The position numbers and the translations under genes were made by a program. 64,000 nucleotides of DNA from SABI01 sp028532915 (GTDB lineage: Bacteria > Spirochaetota > Spirochaetia > Sphaerochaetales > Sphaerochaetaceae). The stretch is from the NCBI GenBank assembly GCA_963677225.1, contig OY781923.1, positions 496,001 through 560,000 of the forward strand, in the 5' to 3' direction. Shown here in pieces: positions 42,525 to 50,818 of this stretch (positions are counted from its first letter, which is position 1; every line of letters begins with the position of its first letter). The notes under the pieces are model-generated. The model was not told the DNA's origin, did no database searches, and saw nothing but the letters and a program-made list of their open reading frames with translations.

Positions 42525-43586
42525 GTGAATACCAATCCAAGAACCATCCTGGTAACTGGTGGCGCCGGCTTCATCGGAAGTAACTTCATTGCCTACCTTC
42601 TTAAACAGCATCCTGCTGATACGATAGTGAATCTCGATGCCCTCACCTATGCTGGCAATCTTGAGAACCTGAAAGAGGTGGAAGACAACCCCCGCTATTC
42701 ATTTGTGAAAGGAGACATCAGGGACAGGGCCCTGGTTCATGGCTTGTTTGTTAAACACCATTTCACCCATGTGGTGAACTTTGCGGCAGAGAGCCACGTG
42801 GACCGAAGCATTGTTGATCCCGAGTTGTTTCTCACCACCAATATCATCGGAACAGAGGTTCTGTTGGATGAAGCGAAGAAAAGCTGGAAGCTGTATCCTG
42901 ATGACAAGTACAACAAGGATTATCAAGAAGGGGTGAGGTTCCACCAGGTGTCCACCGATGAAGTGTATGGAGCACTTGGCAAAGAGGGCTTGTTCACCGA
43001 GACTATGCCATTGCTTCCAAATAGCCCGTATTCCGCTTCCAAGGCAAGTGCCGATCTGATTGTTCGGGCTTACCATGAAACCTATGGATTGCCAGTGACC
43101 ATTTCTCGTTGCTCCAACAACTATGGTCCATTCCAATTTCCTGAGAAACTCATCCCCTTGATGATCAACAACTGTCTGAAGGACAAGAGTCTTCCTGTCT
43201 ATGGGGATGGGATGCAGATCAGGGACTGGCTGCATGTCATCGACCATTGTTCAGCAATTGATGCAATTCTAGAAAAGGGGACTATCGGAGAGATTTACAA
43301 CATTGGTGGCAACAACGAGAAGGCGAACATTGAAATAGTTAAGCTCATCATCAAGACAGTTGGGAAGTCAGAAGACTTGATTACCTATGTGAAAGACAGA
43401 CCCGGCCATGATCGAAGGTATGCAATCGACAATACGAAGATTACCAGCCAACTGGGATGGAAGCCTTCCTATACTTTTGAGCAGGGAATGAAAGAAACCA
43501 TCCAGTGGTACCTCGACAATCAGCAATGGATAGAGCGGGTGGTGAGTGGGGATTATCAGAGGTATTATAAGGAGATGTATCTTTGA
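42525..43586 (+). CDS. rmlB: dTDP-glucose 4,6-dehydratase
   Basis: This enzyme makes dTDP-4-keto-6-deoxyglucose. The 353-residue product is an extended short-chain dehydrogenase with TGGAGFIGSNFIAYLL, NFAAESHVDRSI, STDEVYGALG, the YSASKASAD active-site Tyr/Lys and RCSNNYGPFQFPEKLIPL. The start codon is GTG, after TAGGAGG. RmlC and RmlD homologues do not follow, so the keto sugar should feed the aminotransferase upstream and the acetyltransferase downstream instead of rhamnose synthesis. Confidence 0.96.
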   Translation: MNTNPRTILVTGGAGFIGSNFIAYLLKQHPADTIVNLDALTYAGNLENLKEVEDNPRYSFVKGDIRDRALVHGLFVKHHFTHVVNFAAESHVDRSIVDPELFLTTNIIGTEVLLDEAKKSWKLYPDDKYNKDYQEGVRFHQVSTDEVYGALGKEGLFTETMPLLPNSPYSASKASADLIVRAYHETYGLPVTISRCSNNYGPFQFPEKLIPLMINNCLKDKSLPVYGDGMQIRDWLHVIDHCSAIDAILEKGTIGEIYNIGGNNEKANIEIVKLIIKTVGKSEDLITYVKDRPGHDRRYAIDNTKITSQLGWKPSYTFEQGMKETIQWYLDNQQWIERVVSGDYQRYYKEMYL

Positions 43587-44047
43587 TAGAAAGACCAAGT
43601 ATGAAGATACTTAGCAACAGTCAGATTTCCGCTGCTGAGCTAGAATCTTTGATGCACGAAGTTGATGCTGATTTTCCCACACCCCTTTCAAAGATTACAG
43701 ATATAAACTTGTATGTACAAAAGCTTTTGAGTGTTGGTCTAGTCTTTGGTTTGATGGAAATTCGCACGCTTAGATTGCGAGGATGGATTGCAGGGTATTG
43801 CAATGATTTCAATTATTACAAAGCGTTTATTTCGAGTTTCGGTTTGGAGCGTGCGTTTCGCGGGAAAGGGTTTTCTCATGAATTACTCAATAGGTTTATT
43901 TATGAATGTGAACAGAAAGGAATGAAAGAGATCAAATTGAATTGCTTTACAACGAATCAAAAAGCATATTCTTTATATACTAAATTGGGATTTTCTAAGA
44001 CCGAAGAAATAGCGTCAGACTACTGGTTGATGACGAAATATCTATAA
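43583..44047 (+). CDS. GNAT-family N-acetyltransferase
   Basis: This is a 154-residue acetyltransferase with the GNAT acetyl-CoA motif LERAFRGKGFSHELLNRFI and the late TTNQKAYSLYTKLGFSKTEE. In this setting it most likely acetylates the amino group of the dTDP-amino sugar made by the aminotransferase and RmlAB, as WecD-type enzymes do. A TTG at 43583 overlaps the rmlB stop and has AAGGAG eight bases before it. An ATG at 43601 has no ribosome site, so I prefer the TTG. Confidence 0.82.
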   Translation: MIERPSMKILSNSQISAAELESLMHEVDADFPTPLSKITDINLYVQKLLSVGLVFGLMEIRTLRLRGWIAGYCNDFNYYKAFISSFGLERAFRGKGFSHELLNRFIYECEQKGMKEIKLNCFTTNQKAYSLYTKLGFSKTEEIASDYWLMTKYL

Positions 44048-44064
44048 TTGAAAAAGGATTCGAC

Positions 44065-45039
44065 ATGTCAGTAATTCTAATCACTGCAATTGGGTCTGCA
44101 TCAGCAAAAACTGTGATTGAACAATTAAAAAGAACTGGTCATATGGTTATTGGATGTGACATACATCCAAAAGAATGGATTGTAAATGCGAGGGATGTTG
44201 ATTATTTCTATTGCGTTCCATCTTCAGTAGATGTTCATGCATATCTCAATGTACTGTCTGGCATATGTAGCAAGCATAAAGTTGATTTTCTACTGCCATT
44301 AACAGATCCTGAAGCAGATATCCTTTGTAATGATGCAGTTCGAAGCCAAATTTCTGATACGCTAGTTTGTTTAGCTCACAGTTCTGTCATTAAATTATGT
44401 AGAGATAAGCTTGTAGTTGAGAGATCACTAAGAGAGAATAATATTTGTAAAACAATTCCAACAAAAAAATTAGAAAATAATTATGTTGGGGTTGATGAGA
44501 ATGAGTTTAGTTTTCCAGGGGTAGTCAAGCCCCGATTTGGTCGTAGTAGTCAAGGGAAAGAAATAGTGCATTCTCTTGAAGACTTATATTTTTATACGAA
44601 AAATAATAAAGATTTAATTCTTCAGCCATTTATTGCAGGAAATATATATACGGTTGATGTTCTCCGCGATTGTTCTGGAAAATGCGTGTGCATTCCAAGA
44701 AAAGAGCTATTACGAAATAGCATTGGATTGGGTATATCTATTCGGATTGAAAAGTGTGTAGAAATTGTAGAAATCTGTACTTCAATAATGAATTACCTAG
44801 ACTATATTGGTATTGCAAATATCGAATTTATCAGACATGACGAGCAATTCTATTTCCTAGAGATTAATCCGCGTTTTTCTGGAGGTGTTGGTTTTAGTGT
44901 TTTAGGTGGGTATGACTTTGTTAATAATACAATCCGATGTTTTGGTAATCAGCCTATCGATCCGCAACCGGAGATTCAGGATGTTCATATTTCACAAAGA
45001 TATGAGCAGTATGTGTTGGGACACAGTTTTAACTCATGA
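44065..45039 (+). CDS. ATP-grasp ligase (carbamoyl-phosphate-synthase-like)
   Basis: This 324-residue protein has the N-terminal pre-ATP-grasp Rossmann fold (ILITAIGSASAKTVIEQL) and an ATP-grasp domain, with GVVKPRFGRSSQGKEIV for the nucleotide, LQPFIAGNIYTVDVL and the metal-binding NIEFIRHDEQFYFLEINPRFSGG. Such enzymes in glycan loci join a carboxylate to an amine, for example an amino acid to a sugar or uronic acid. It therefore may decorate the WbpABDE-derived uronate. This substrate is inference. The original next gene, a nucleotidyltransferase, overlaps it by four bases but is broken. Confidence 0.82.
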   Translation: MSVILITAIGSASAKTVIEQLKRTGHMVIGCDIHPKEWIVNARDVDYFYCVPSSVDVHAYLNVLSGICSKHKVDFLLPLTDPEADILCNDAVRSQISDTLVCLAHSSVIKLCRDKLVVERSLRENNICKTIPTKKLENNYVGVDENEFSFPGVVKPRFGRSSQGKEIVHSLEDLYFYTKNNKDLILQPFIAGNIYTVDVLRDCSGKCVCIPRKELLRNSIGLGISIRIEKCVEIVEICTSIMNYLDYIGIANIEFIRHDEQFYFLEINPRFSGGVGFSVLGGYDFVNNTIRCFGNQPIDPQPEIQDVHISQRYEQYVLGHSFNS

Positions 45040-45097
45040 CCTGCCTCATCCTCGCAGCCGGCTATGCAACCCGGCTCTATCCCCAGACCGAAAACTG
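45036..45097 (+). pseudogene. 5' fragment of a sugar/choline-phosphate nucleotidyltransferase (copy 1)
   Basis: Starting at an ATG that overlaps the ATP-grasp stop (ATGA), about 20 codons encode MTCLILAAGYATRLYP and TEN, the unmistakable N-terminal nucleotide-binding loop of LicC/RmlA-like nucleotidyltransferases. The likeness then stops and the sequence runs into the group II intron-like stretch. The rest of the gene is not visible in the window. Confidence 0.75.
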
Positions 45098-45108
45098 TGT
45101 AAGCAACC

Positions 45109-45639
45109 ATCGGTACCAGTCAGTGCGGCCGAGCATAGGTCGCTTAAACATACAGCGGGTGTGAATCCCGTCCGGAAAGGCTTAGCCAGCCACCGGTACT
45201 CAGCCTTGGAGGGAATCGGGCGACCGGTTTCTTTAAGCGTAGGCGGAGGAGCAAGCAGGCCGAAAGCAATAGCTGAAGGTGTTGAGCCCCGAAATACCCA
45301 ATGGGGAAGCCGATGGTTTTGACTGACCAGAAGGCAATATCCTGAAACCGGTTTGGCAAGGTTGAAGGGATTTCTCCGGGGTCGTAGGCCTTGGCATGCT
45401 TGACAAGGGTATGAAGCGGTAACTCGGGAGGTCCCGCATCCTCTTCAGTGAATGGAGTATGGCCGACAAGCCGAATAGGTGAGGGAGTCAAACGGGAGGC
45501 GGGAAGTCGGATCATCGAATAGTACCAGTGAAGTCGGGTAATGCCGATGGAGGGAAGGCGATGACGCAATGGAGACCTCAAGAAGGCGACATGTACCACA
45601 CAGGAGGTGGAAGCTGCATGGGGAACTATCGGTACCAGT
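45109..45639. repeat. 12-base direct repeat flanking the intron-like fragment
   Basis: ATCGGTACCAGT occurs at 45109-45120, three bases before the intron-like 5' end, and again at 45628-45639, past its right part. It may be a target-site or exon-border duplication. Confidence 0.4.
45123..45600 (+). mobile_element. Probable group II intron 5' fragment
   Basis: The stretch begins with GTGCGGCCGAGCATAGGTCG, which fits the conserved GUGCG start of group II introns. It continues with domain-I-like sequence (GGTGTGAATCCCGTCCGG and AAAGGCTTAGCC) and ends with GAAGTCGGGTAATGCCG and ATGGAGGGAAGGCG, a pattern found just before the intron-encoded reverse transcriptase. It has no reverse transcriptase and no domain V hairpin, so it is a 5' remnant. 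The identification is by pattern, not by a search. Confidence 0.6.
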
Positions 45640-45766
45640 TACAACCTCCACAATTTCCACAGGAATCGCTAGATGGGGCCTCCTGGGCCTGATTTCTTGA
45701 AAACCGGTACCGTGTACCCTGTCCACAAAATCCACAACAACTTCTTTTTAACGAGGTTCCTTATTC

Positions 45767-45859
45767 ATGATCTGCCTCATCCTTGCAGCCGGCTATGCAA
45801 CCCGGCTCTATCCCCTTACCGAGAACTTTCCCAAACCCCTCTTGGATGTACAGGGAAGG
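45767..45859 (+). pseudogene. 5' fragment of a sugar/choline-phosphate nucleotidyltransferase (copy 2)
   Basis: 31 codons starting at an ATG encode MICLILAAGYATRLYPLTEN and FPKPLLDVQGR, a standard nucleotidyltransferase N-terminus with the GYATRLYP loop and the FPKPLL segment. The frame is cut at 45860 by an IS21-family end. It resembles copy 1 closely but with several base differences, so they are two related genes or an old duplication, both broken. Confidence 0.8.
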
Positions 45860-45928
45860 TGTAGACAGCATCGCAATTTTCGGCATTTCCAGCATTCCAA
45901 TTTTCCGGATTGGAAAAGACGTGGGTTT
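45860..45928. mobile_element. Isolated IS21-family end (69 bp remnant)
   Basis: TGTAGACAGCATCGCAATTT begins this unit, which repeats almost exactly at 45929 and again at 47433. It contains the internal AATTTTCGGCATT/AATTTTCCGGATT short repeats usual at IS21-family ends. Only the outer 69 bases of this copy remain. Confidence 0.75.
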
Positions 45929-46053
45929 TGTAGACAGCATCGCAATTTTCGGCATTTTGAGCATTCCAATTTTCCGGATTGAAAAAGACATGGTTTTCCC
46001 GCCTTTTGTGAAAAGGTACTTTTTAAACGTAATTGAATTTTCGGGGTTGTAGA

Positions 46054-46866
46054 TTACCGGGTAGCCTCGGAAGAAGAGGAAGTGTTTTCTTCTTCCTCAG
46101 TTCTGGGAGCCTTCTCGTCGATGGAAAGCAAGGTCCCGCGACCGTATAGGATGTTGATTATCTGCAGCACCTTGAAGTCGTCACCGATCAAATGGCGCGG
46201 CCAATCTTCTAAATGATGATGGGTCGTGACAAATGTGGCGCGGATCTTCTTCTTGGCCTTCGGGCTGAGATGATCGTCGATCCTGGTCCTGAGCAACACA
46301 TAGAGGCTATCTAGCAGATCGGCATCATGGATGTTCATGCAGGCGAAATCGTCGATGATCAGGCATTCCACCTTGGTGAGTATCCTATACAGGGTATTGC
46401 TGGAGGGACGTCTCCCATGGGTCTGCAGCACCTCCATCAGATGATGAAAATCGATGAAACGCGCCGATTTCCCCTCCCTGCACAATCGGTCGCCCAATCC
46501 GATGGCGACCTTCTCCTTGCCGCAATCGGGAGGACCGTAGAGAACGAGATTCGGTTTCCTGCTCCTGTCGGTGAGACAATCGAGTGTCATGAACGTATCA
46601 TACACTTCCTTGTCAGCCTTTGACAGACAGGAGTTGTCGAAATCAGCGAGGGTGGGATGATCGGGATAGCCGGGAAGGAACGCTTCCTCAAGAAGCTTGT
46701 TGACGTTGTCGTTGTCCTTTGCGGCAATCGCCTCTATGATGGACTCTGCAATCTCCTCCTGAAGCTCAGAGTGTGATTCAAAGAGGTTGGCAAGAATGCC
46801 TCCAAGATAGCGGTTGTTGAAAGAGGCGATATCCTGCAGTACCTGCTTGGTGAACTGGTCACGCAT
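46054..46866 (-). CDS. istB: IS21-family helper ATPase IstB (copy A)
   Basis: This is the transposition helper ATPase of 270 residues that assists the IstA transposase. It has the IstB-like DnaC fold with LVLYGPPDCGKEKVAIGLGD, CLIIDDFACMNIHD as Walker B and RATFVTTHHHLEDWP as sensor. The Walker A loop is odd: GPPDCGKE has Glu where Ser or Thr is normal. It overlaps istA by eight bases, as usual in these elements. The copy looks intact but its partner istA is truncated. Confidence 0.88.
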   Translation of the reverse strand: MRDQFTKQVLQDIASFNNRYLGGILANLFESHSELQEEIAESIIEAIAAKDNDNVNKLLEEAFLPGYPDHPTLADFDNSCLSKADKEVYDTFMTLDCLTDRSRKPNLVLYGPPDCGKEKVAIGLGDRLCREGKSARFIDFHHLMEVLQTHGRRPSSNTLYRILTKVECLIIDDFACMNIHDADLLDSLYVLLRTRIDDHLSPKAKKKIRATFVTTHHHLEDWPRHLIGDDFKVLQIINILYGRGTLLSIDEKAPRTEEEENTSSSSEATR

Positions 46867-47393
46867 AGATCAGCTTCCAGTCAACCGAGATCTTCTGCGG
46901 CAGGTTGCCACCAAGCCATCGTGAGATGTTGGAGTGGATCGTCTTTGAACGTTTCTGCCTGAGCTTTGCCGCATGCCTGCTGTGACAATACTGATGCCGA
47001 ACATGAACGGGTAGATCTCGTTTACCCAGGATGACCAGCTTGCCGTCGAAGTAGCCGAAGATGGTGTCCTCAAGGTCGATTATCTTGCCCTCGATTCCGG
47101 CAAAGCGCATATCGACATTGAAGACCCTGCCACGGAAGGCAACGCATCCGTCCTTGGAGACCTTGGCTGTGGTATCTTCCAGATAGGGAATCCGAGGGAG
47201 TGGATTCAGGTTCTCTGAACCAAGGCGGACATACGGAATTTCCATGGTGGTCATGTGCTCCTGGTGGTTCACTTCATCACACCACTGTATGGCCTTCTCA
47301 TTCAGATCGATCAGCGAGTGTCCTGTCTTCTTGGGAAGCATGGGCATGAAGTCTTCTTTAAAATATTTCACGACTCGCTCAACTTTTCCTTTT
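46859..47393 (-). pseudogene. istA: IS21-family transposase IstA, C-terminal fragment (copy A)
   Basis: About 178 codons of the istA 3' end remain, from GKVERVVKYFKEDF (holding the last catalytic Glu) to the C-terminus. The N-terminal helix-turn-helix and the first two catalytic Asp residues are lost where likeness to copy B stops at 47393. An internal ATG at 47371 gives an open frame of 170 codons that is not a real start. Confidence 0.85.
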
Positions 47394-47557
47394 TTATGTC
47401 AAGTTTTACATAACAAAGGTTTTGTAAACACCTGTAGACAGCATCGTAATTTTCGGCATTTACAGCAATCCAATTTTCCGGATTGAAAAAGACATGGTTT
47501 TCCCGCCTTTTGGGAAAAGGTACTTTTTAAACGTAATTGAATTTTCGGGGTAGGGGA

Positions 47558-48370
47558 TTACCGGGTAGCCTCGGAAGATGAGGAAGTGGTTTCATCTTCC
47601 TCAATCCTGGGAGCCTTCTCGTCGATGGACAGCAGGGTCCCGCGACCATAGAGGATGTTGATGATCTGCAGCACCTTGAAGTCGTCACCGATCAAATGGC
47701 GCGGCCAATCTTCAAGATGATGATGAGTCGTGACAAATGTGGCGCGGATCTTCTTTTTGGTCTTTTGGCTGAGATGATCGTCAATCCTGGTTCTGAGCAA
47801 TACATAGAGGCTGTCAAGCAGATCGGCATCATGGATGTTCATGCAGGCGAAATCGTCGATGATCAGACATTCCACCTTGGTGAGTATCCTATAGAGGGTG
47901 TTGCTGGAGGGAAGTCTCCCATGGGTTTGCAGCACTTCCATCAGGTGATGAAAATCGATGAACCGCGCTGATTTCCCCTCCCTGCACAATCGATCGCCCA
48001 ATCCGACGGCGACCTTTTCCTTGCCGCAATCGGGAGGACCGTAGAGAACAAGATTCGGTTTCCTGCTCCTGTCGGTGAGACAATCGAGTGTCATGAACCT
48101 ATCATACACCTCCTTGTCATCCTTTGACAAACAGTTATTATCAAAATCAGAAAGGGTGGGATGATCAGGATACCCTGGAAGATATGCTTCTTCCTTGAGT
48201 TTGTTTACCGTGTCGTTGTTCTTGGATTCTATGGCATACGTGATAGAGTCAGTGATTTCATCTTGGAGCTCAGGATGATTTGTGTAGAGATCGGCAAGAA
48301 TACTACCAAGATATCGATTGTTGAATGAGGCAATATCCTGCAGTACCTGCTTGGCGAATGACTCAGGCAT
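47558..48370 (-). CDS. istB: IS21-family helper ATPase IstB (copy B)
   Basis: This is a 270-residue IstB nearly identical to copy A over the ATPase core but with more differences in the first 90 residues. The same unusual Walker A GPPDCGKE is present, and CLIIDDFACMNIHD is Walker B. The open frame continues upstream, but the start is set at 48370 (MPESFAKQVL), where it overlaps istA by eight bases exactly as in copy A. It assists target choice and strand transfer by IstA. Confidence 0.9.
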   Translation of the reverse strand: MPESFAKQVLQDIASFNNRYLGSILADLYTNHPELQDEITDSITYAIESKNNDTVNKLKEEAYLPGYPDHPTLSDFDNNCLSKDDKEVYDRFMTLDCLTDRSRKPNLVLYGPPDCGKEKVAVGLGDRLCREGKSARFIDFHHLMEVLQTHGRLPSSNTLYRILTKVECLIIDDFACMNIHDADLLDSLYVLLRTRIDDHLSQKTKKKIRATFVTTHHHLEDWPRHLIGDDFKVLQIINILYGRGTLLSIDEKAPRIEEDETTSSSSEATR

Positions 48371-49604
48371 AGAGACTCTTCCAATTGATTGAAATTTTCT
48401 GCGGCAGGTTGCCATCAAGCCACCGTGAGATGTTGGAATGGATCGGCTTGGTCCGTTTCTGTTTGAGCTTTCCCGCATGCCTGCTGTGACAATACTGATG
48501 CCGAACATGAACGGGCAGGTCGCGTTTACCCAGGATGACCAGTTTGCCGTCGAAGTAGCCGAAGATAGTGTTTTCAAGATCGACTACCTTACCTTCAGTT
48601 CCAGCAAAACGAATGTCAACAGAGAACACCCTTCCACGGAAAGCAACGCTGCCGTCCTTTGAGACTTTAACTGTGGTATCTTCGAAATAGGGGATGTGAG
48701 GAAGAGGTTTCAGATTTTCAGATTCAAGTCGATCATACGGAATCTCCATTGTGGTTGTGTGCTTCTGATGATTCACTTCATCACACCACTGCATTGCCCG
48801 TTGATTCAAATCTGCGAGTGAATGACCGGTTTTCTTAGGAAGTAGCGGCATGAAGCCCTCCTTGAAATATTTTACGACTCGTTCAACTTTGCCTTTTTGT
48901 TGCGGCCTTCGGATTCGTGCCAGGGTTATGTCGAAGCCAACATAATCTGCAAACGAAGTGAATTCTGGTATCAGCATGCGTTCGAAAGAATTTCTACCTT
49001 CAGCTGTGAGGCATCGGTTCACAACCTGAGGCATGTTATCAAAGAGTACTTCCTTGGTGCTGCCGCCGAAATACGTGAAGGCATGTTCGATGCATCGGAT
49101 TAGAACGGTAGTGGTCATCTCGGTTACGAATTCTACATATCGCATCCTAGAATATCCAAGGATCATAAAGAATGCATAAATCGGGCGCTCAACACCGTCA
49201 ATGTTTGCAGAAAATCCTTTGAACGAGGCCCAGTCAGCTTGAGCCTGCTGGCCTGGTGTAGTCTCATACCGAATGGCGGCCATGTCCAGATCGTATTTTA
49301 TCTGCCTTACTGCTTTGGTAACAGTAGATAATGAAAGACACGCACCGAGCCTGATGAGCTGATGATATAGAGATGTAGCCTGCATATCTCCGCGCTGGAG
49401 TTGTTTCCTGATGAAAGATTTGTATGGGGTGATCAACAGGTTACCTGGAGAAGATACTCTCTGGTAGACATCCTTATCCTCATTCCGATTGAGAATATTT
49501 GTGATCGTGTCTGGGTGCACATGGTATTTGTCCGCGAGTGCCTGTTTTGTGAATAGTCCTGTGTTGTAATCGCTTCTTATAAGCGGTGCGTCTGAAGTAA
49601 CCAT
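48363..49604 (-). CDS. istA: IS21-family transposase IstA (copy B)
   Basis: This is a 413-residue DDE transposase with an N-terminal helix-turn-helix (FTKQALADKYHVHPDTITNIL, residues 18-38). The catalytic triad lies in ADWASFKGF (D), EVLFDNMPQVV (D) and QQKGKVERVVKYF (E). The length is within the family range and all catalytic parts are present, so copy B could be active if its right end exists. The ATG follows AAAGGAG by eight bases. Confidence 0.9.
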   Translation of the reverse strand: MVTSDAPLIRSDYNTGLFTKQALADKYHVHPDTITNILNRNEDKDVYQRVSSPGNLLITPYKSFIRKQLQRGDMQATSLYHQLIRLGACLSLSTVTKAVRQIKYDLDMAAIRYETTPGQQAQADWASFKGFSANIDGVERPIYAFFMILGYSRMRYVEFVTEMTTTVLIRCIEHAFTYFGGSTKEVLFDNMPQVVNRCLTAEGRNSFERMLIPEFTSFADYVGFDITLARIRRPQQKGKVERVVKYFKEGFMPLLPKKTGHSLADLNQRAMQWCDEVNHQKHTTTMEIPYDRLESENLKPLPHIPYFEDTTVKVSKDGSVAFRGRVFSVDIRFAGTEGKVVDLENTIFGYFDGKLVILGKRDLPVHVRHQYCHSRHAGKLKQKRTKPIHSNISRWLDGNLPQKISINWKSLYA

Positions 49605-49688
49605 TGTTTACTCCTTTCTCTTGTATTTTGATATGCTAAAAATAAAATATATGATTATAAATTTAAATCTACATGGAGATTGAACGAT

Positions 49689-50285
49689 TTGTCAAACAGA
49701 AAATCCGCAACTAAAGATTCTGAATATCCTATTGGGTCTGATATCGGAAAAAAGATTCGAATGTTGCGGAAAAAACTAAATCTTTCAGTACCTGTTTTAG
49801 CGAATAGCATCGGATACTCCCCATCACATCTTATCAGGATAGAACATGGAGATAGTGAGCCTACTCCTGAGATGCTAGAATTAATAATAAAGTCTTTAAA
49901 CTTAAACAATAAATGGCCGAATGTCCCTCCTAATGAAAGTTTGTTTTTAGATTCCGCTTCCTTCCAATCTGATATTGACTCATTGCATGCGGGAGATAGA
50001 TTGGTGCAGTTCAGAAAGGAGAGAGGATTGCTTCAAAAAGAAATGGCAGCTCTCGTTGGCATTTCTCTGCCGAATATCATTGCAGTAGAATATGGAAGAA
50101 GAAAGATGACAATGCGTTTTGCCAAAAAGGTTGAAGATGCATGCGATGTCAGTGCATCGTGGTTATTATATGGTGATGAACTCTCAAAGGATAATCCCTG
50201 TGGAGACAAGATGATCGCGTACCTTAGAAAATCCCCTGAAGCCCGAAAGACAGTGAAGCAGATGATGGACAGAGAAGATAATTGA
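49689..50285 (+). CDS. Double-XRE helix-turn-helix regulator
   Basis: This is a 198-residue DNA-binding protein with two Cro/CI-type domains. The first is at about residues 18-65 (IRMLRKKLNLSVPVLANSIG, then YSPSHLIRIEHG), the second at about 98-150 (LVQFRKERGLLQKEMAALVG, then ISLPNIIAVEYG). No ATG suits. TTG at 49689 lies nine bases after GGAG; another TTG at 49680 is too close. It abuts the IS21 copy and precedes a DUF1413 gene, with a large palindrome between. It is likely the regulator of this accessory island. Confidence 0.83.
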   Translation: MSNRKSATKDSEYPIGSDIGKKIRMLRKKLNLSVPVLANSIGYSPSHLIRIEHGDSEPTPEMLELIIKSLNLNNKWPNVPPNESLFLDSASFQSDIDSLHAGDRLVQFRKERGLLQKEMAALVGISLPNIIAVEYGRRKMTMRFAKKVEDACDVSASWLLYGDELSKDNPCGDKMIAYLRKSPEARKTVKQMMDREDN

Positions 50286-50304
50286 CGCTCTTTTCTTTTT
50301 CGCA

Positions 50305-50340
50305 CATAATATCAATATTGATAACAATATTGATATTATG
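50305..50340. promoter_or_regulatory. Perfect 16-bp inverted repeat, probable operator
   Basis: CATAATATCAATATTG, four bases, then CAATATTGATATTATG. It contains nested ATCAATATTGAT palindromes. It has no GC-rich stem or T-run, so an operator for an XRE-type protein fits better than a terminator. It lies between the double-XRE gene and the DUF1413 gene. Confidence 0.65.
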
Positions 50341-50357
50341 TATGAGGAAAGAGACAG

Positions 50358-50591
50358 ATGGACGACCTGAATAATTTCTTAAAAATGGCAGTAAATGAGA
50401 CAAAACATTTAAGAGAAGGGGAGAGGTTTCTTGTGAAGGACCTATTCAAGGGCTATCTGTGGAATCGGATAGCCAAGGGTGACAGGCTACTGCTCGGCTC
50501 CATGTTCCTGAGCTATATTGGAAATCACAACTGCAATGTCTCCGCGTCTGATAAAGGATCGTCTGGGCAGCAGCGGTATCTCAAGCACTGA
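50358..50591 (+). CDS. DUF1413-family small protein
   Basis: This is a 77-residue protein matching the DUF1413 pattern: REGERFLVKDLFKGYLWNRI, then GDRLLLGSMFLSYIG and the C-terminal GSSGQQRYLKH. The family is found in accessory regions of many bacteria; its function is not known. It has a GAGGAAAGAGA stretch before the ATG and lies directly after the palindromic operator, so it is probably repressed by the adjacent XRE protein. Confidence 0.72.
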   Translation: MDDLNNFLKMAVNETKHLREGERFLVKDLFKGYLWNRIAKGDRLLLGSMFLSYIGNHNCNVSASDKGSSGQQRYLKH

Positions 50592-50818
50592 CCTATTATT
50601 CCGGTTTTCTTTCAAGGGACATAAAATCGGATACACACTCTTGCTTAGAATACTGCATTCTCGTGGGGAATCTAGTGGAAGTACTTTTGCCCATTTTTGA
50701 GCGAAAGTCCCTACTTGCTTTTGAGCAATTATGAGACTTGTTCTAATATATTCCATCTCAATCACTTTCATGTCTTAATCACAAACTGTTCAATACATTT
50801 TACATGTAATGAAGAATA

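Larger units (their letters stand above)
45929..47430 (-). mobile_element. IS21-family element, truncated copy A
   Basis: This copy runs from the left end TGTAGACAGC at 45929 through a complete istB and the 3' third of istA. It is cut off at about 47393, where likeness to copy B ends. The remaining 37 or so bases before copy B are AT-rich filler of unknown origin. Confidence 0.8.
47433..49640 (-). mobile_element. IS21-family element, copy B
   Basis: The left end TGTAGACAGCATCG starts at 47433, followed by AATTTTCGGCATT-type short repeats, istB and a full-length istA. I do not see the inverted right end (expected CGATGCTGTCTACA) between the istA start and the next gene at 49689, so the right border is uncertain and may have been lost. 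Confidence 0.75.

Noticed and set aside
44906..45322. Plus-strand open frame of 138 codons across the ATP-grasp gene end and the intron-like stretch.
   Set aside because: It joins an out-of-frame piece of the ATP-grasp gene to non-coding RNA-like sequence; not a gene.
50487..50771. Minus-strand open frame of 94 codons overlapping the DUF1413 gene.
   Set aside because: No ribosome site; it mirrors the DUF1413 coding strand and has no protein features.
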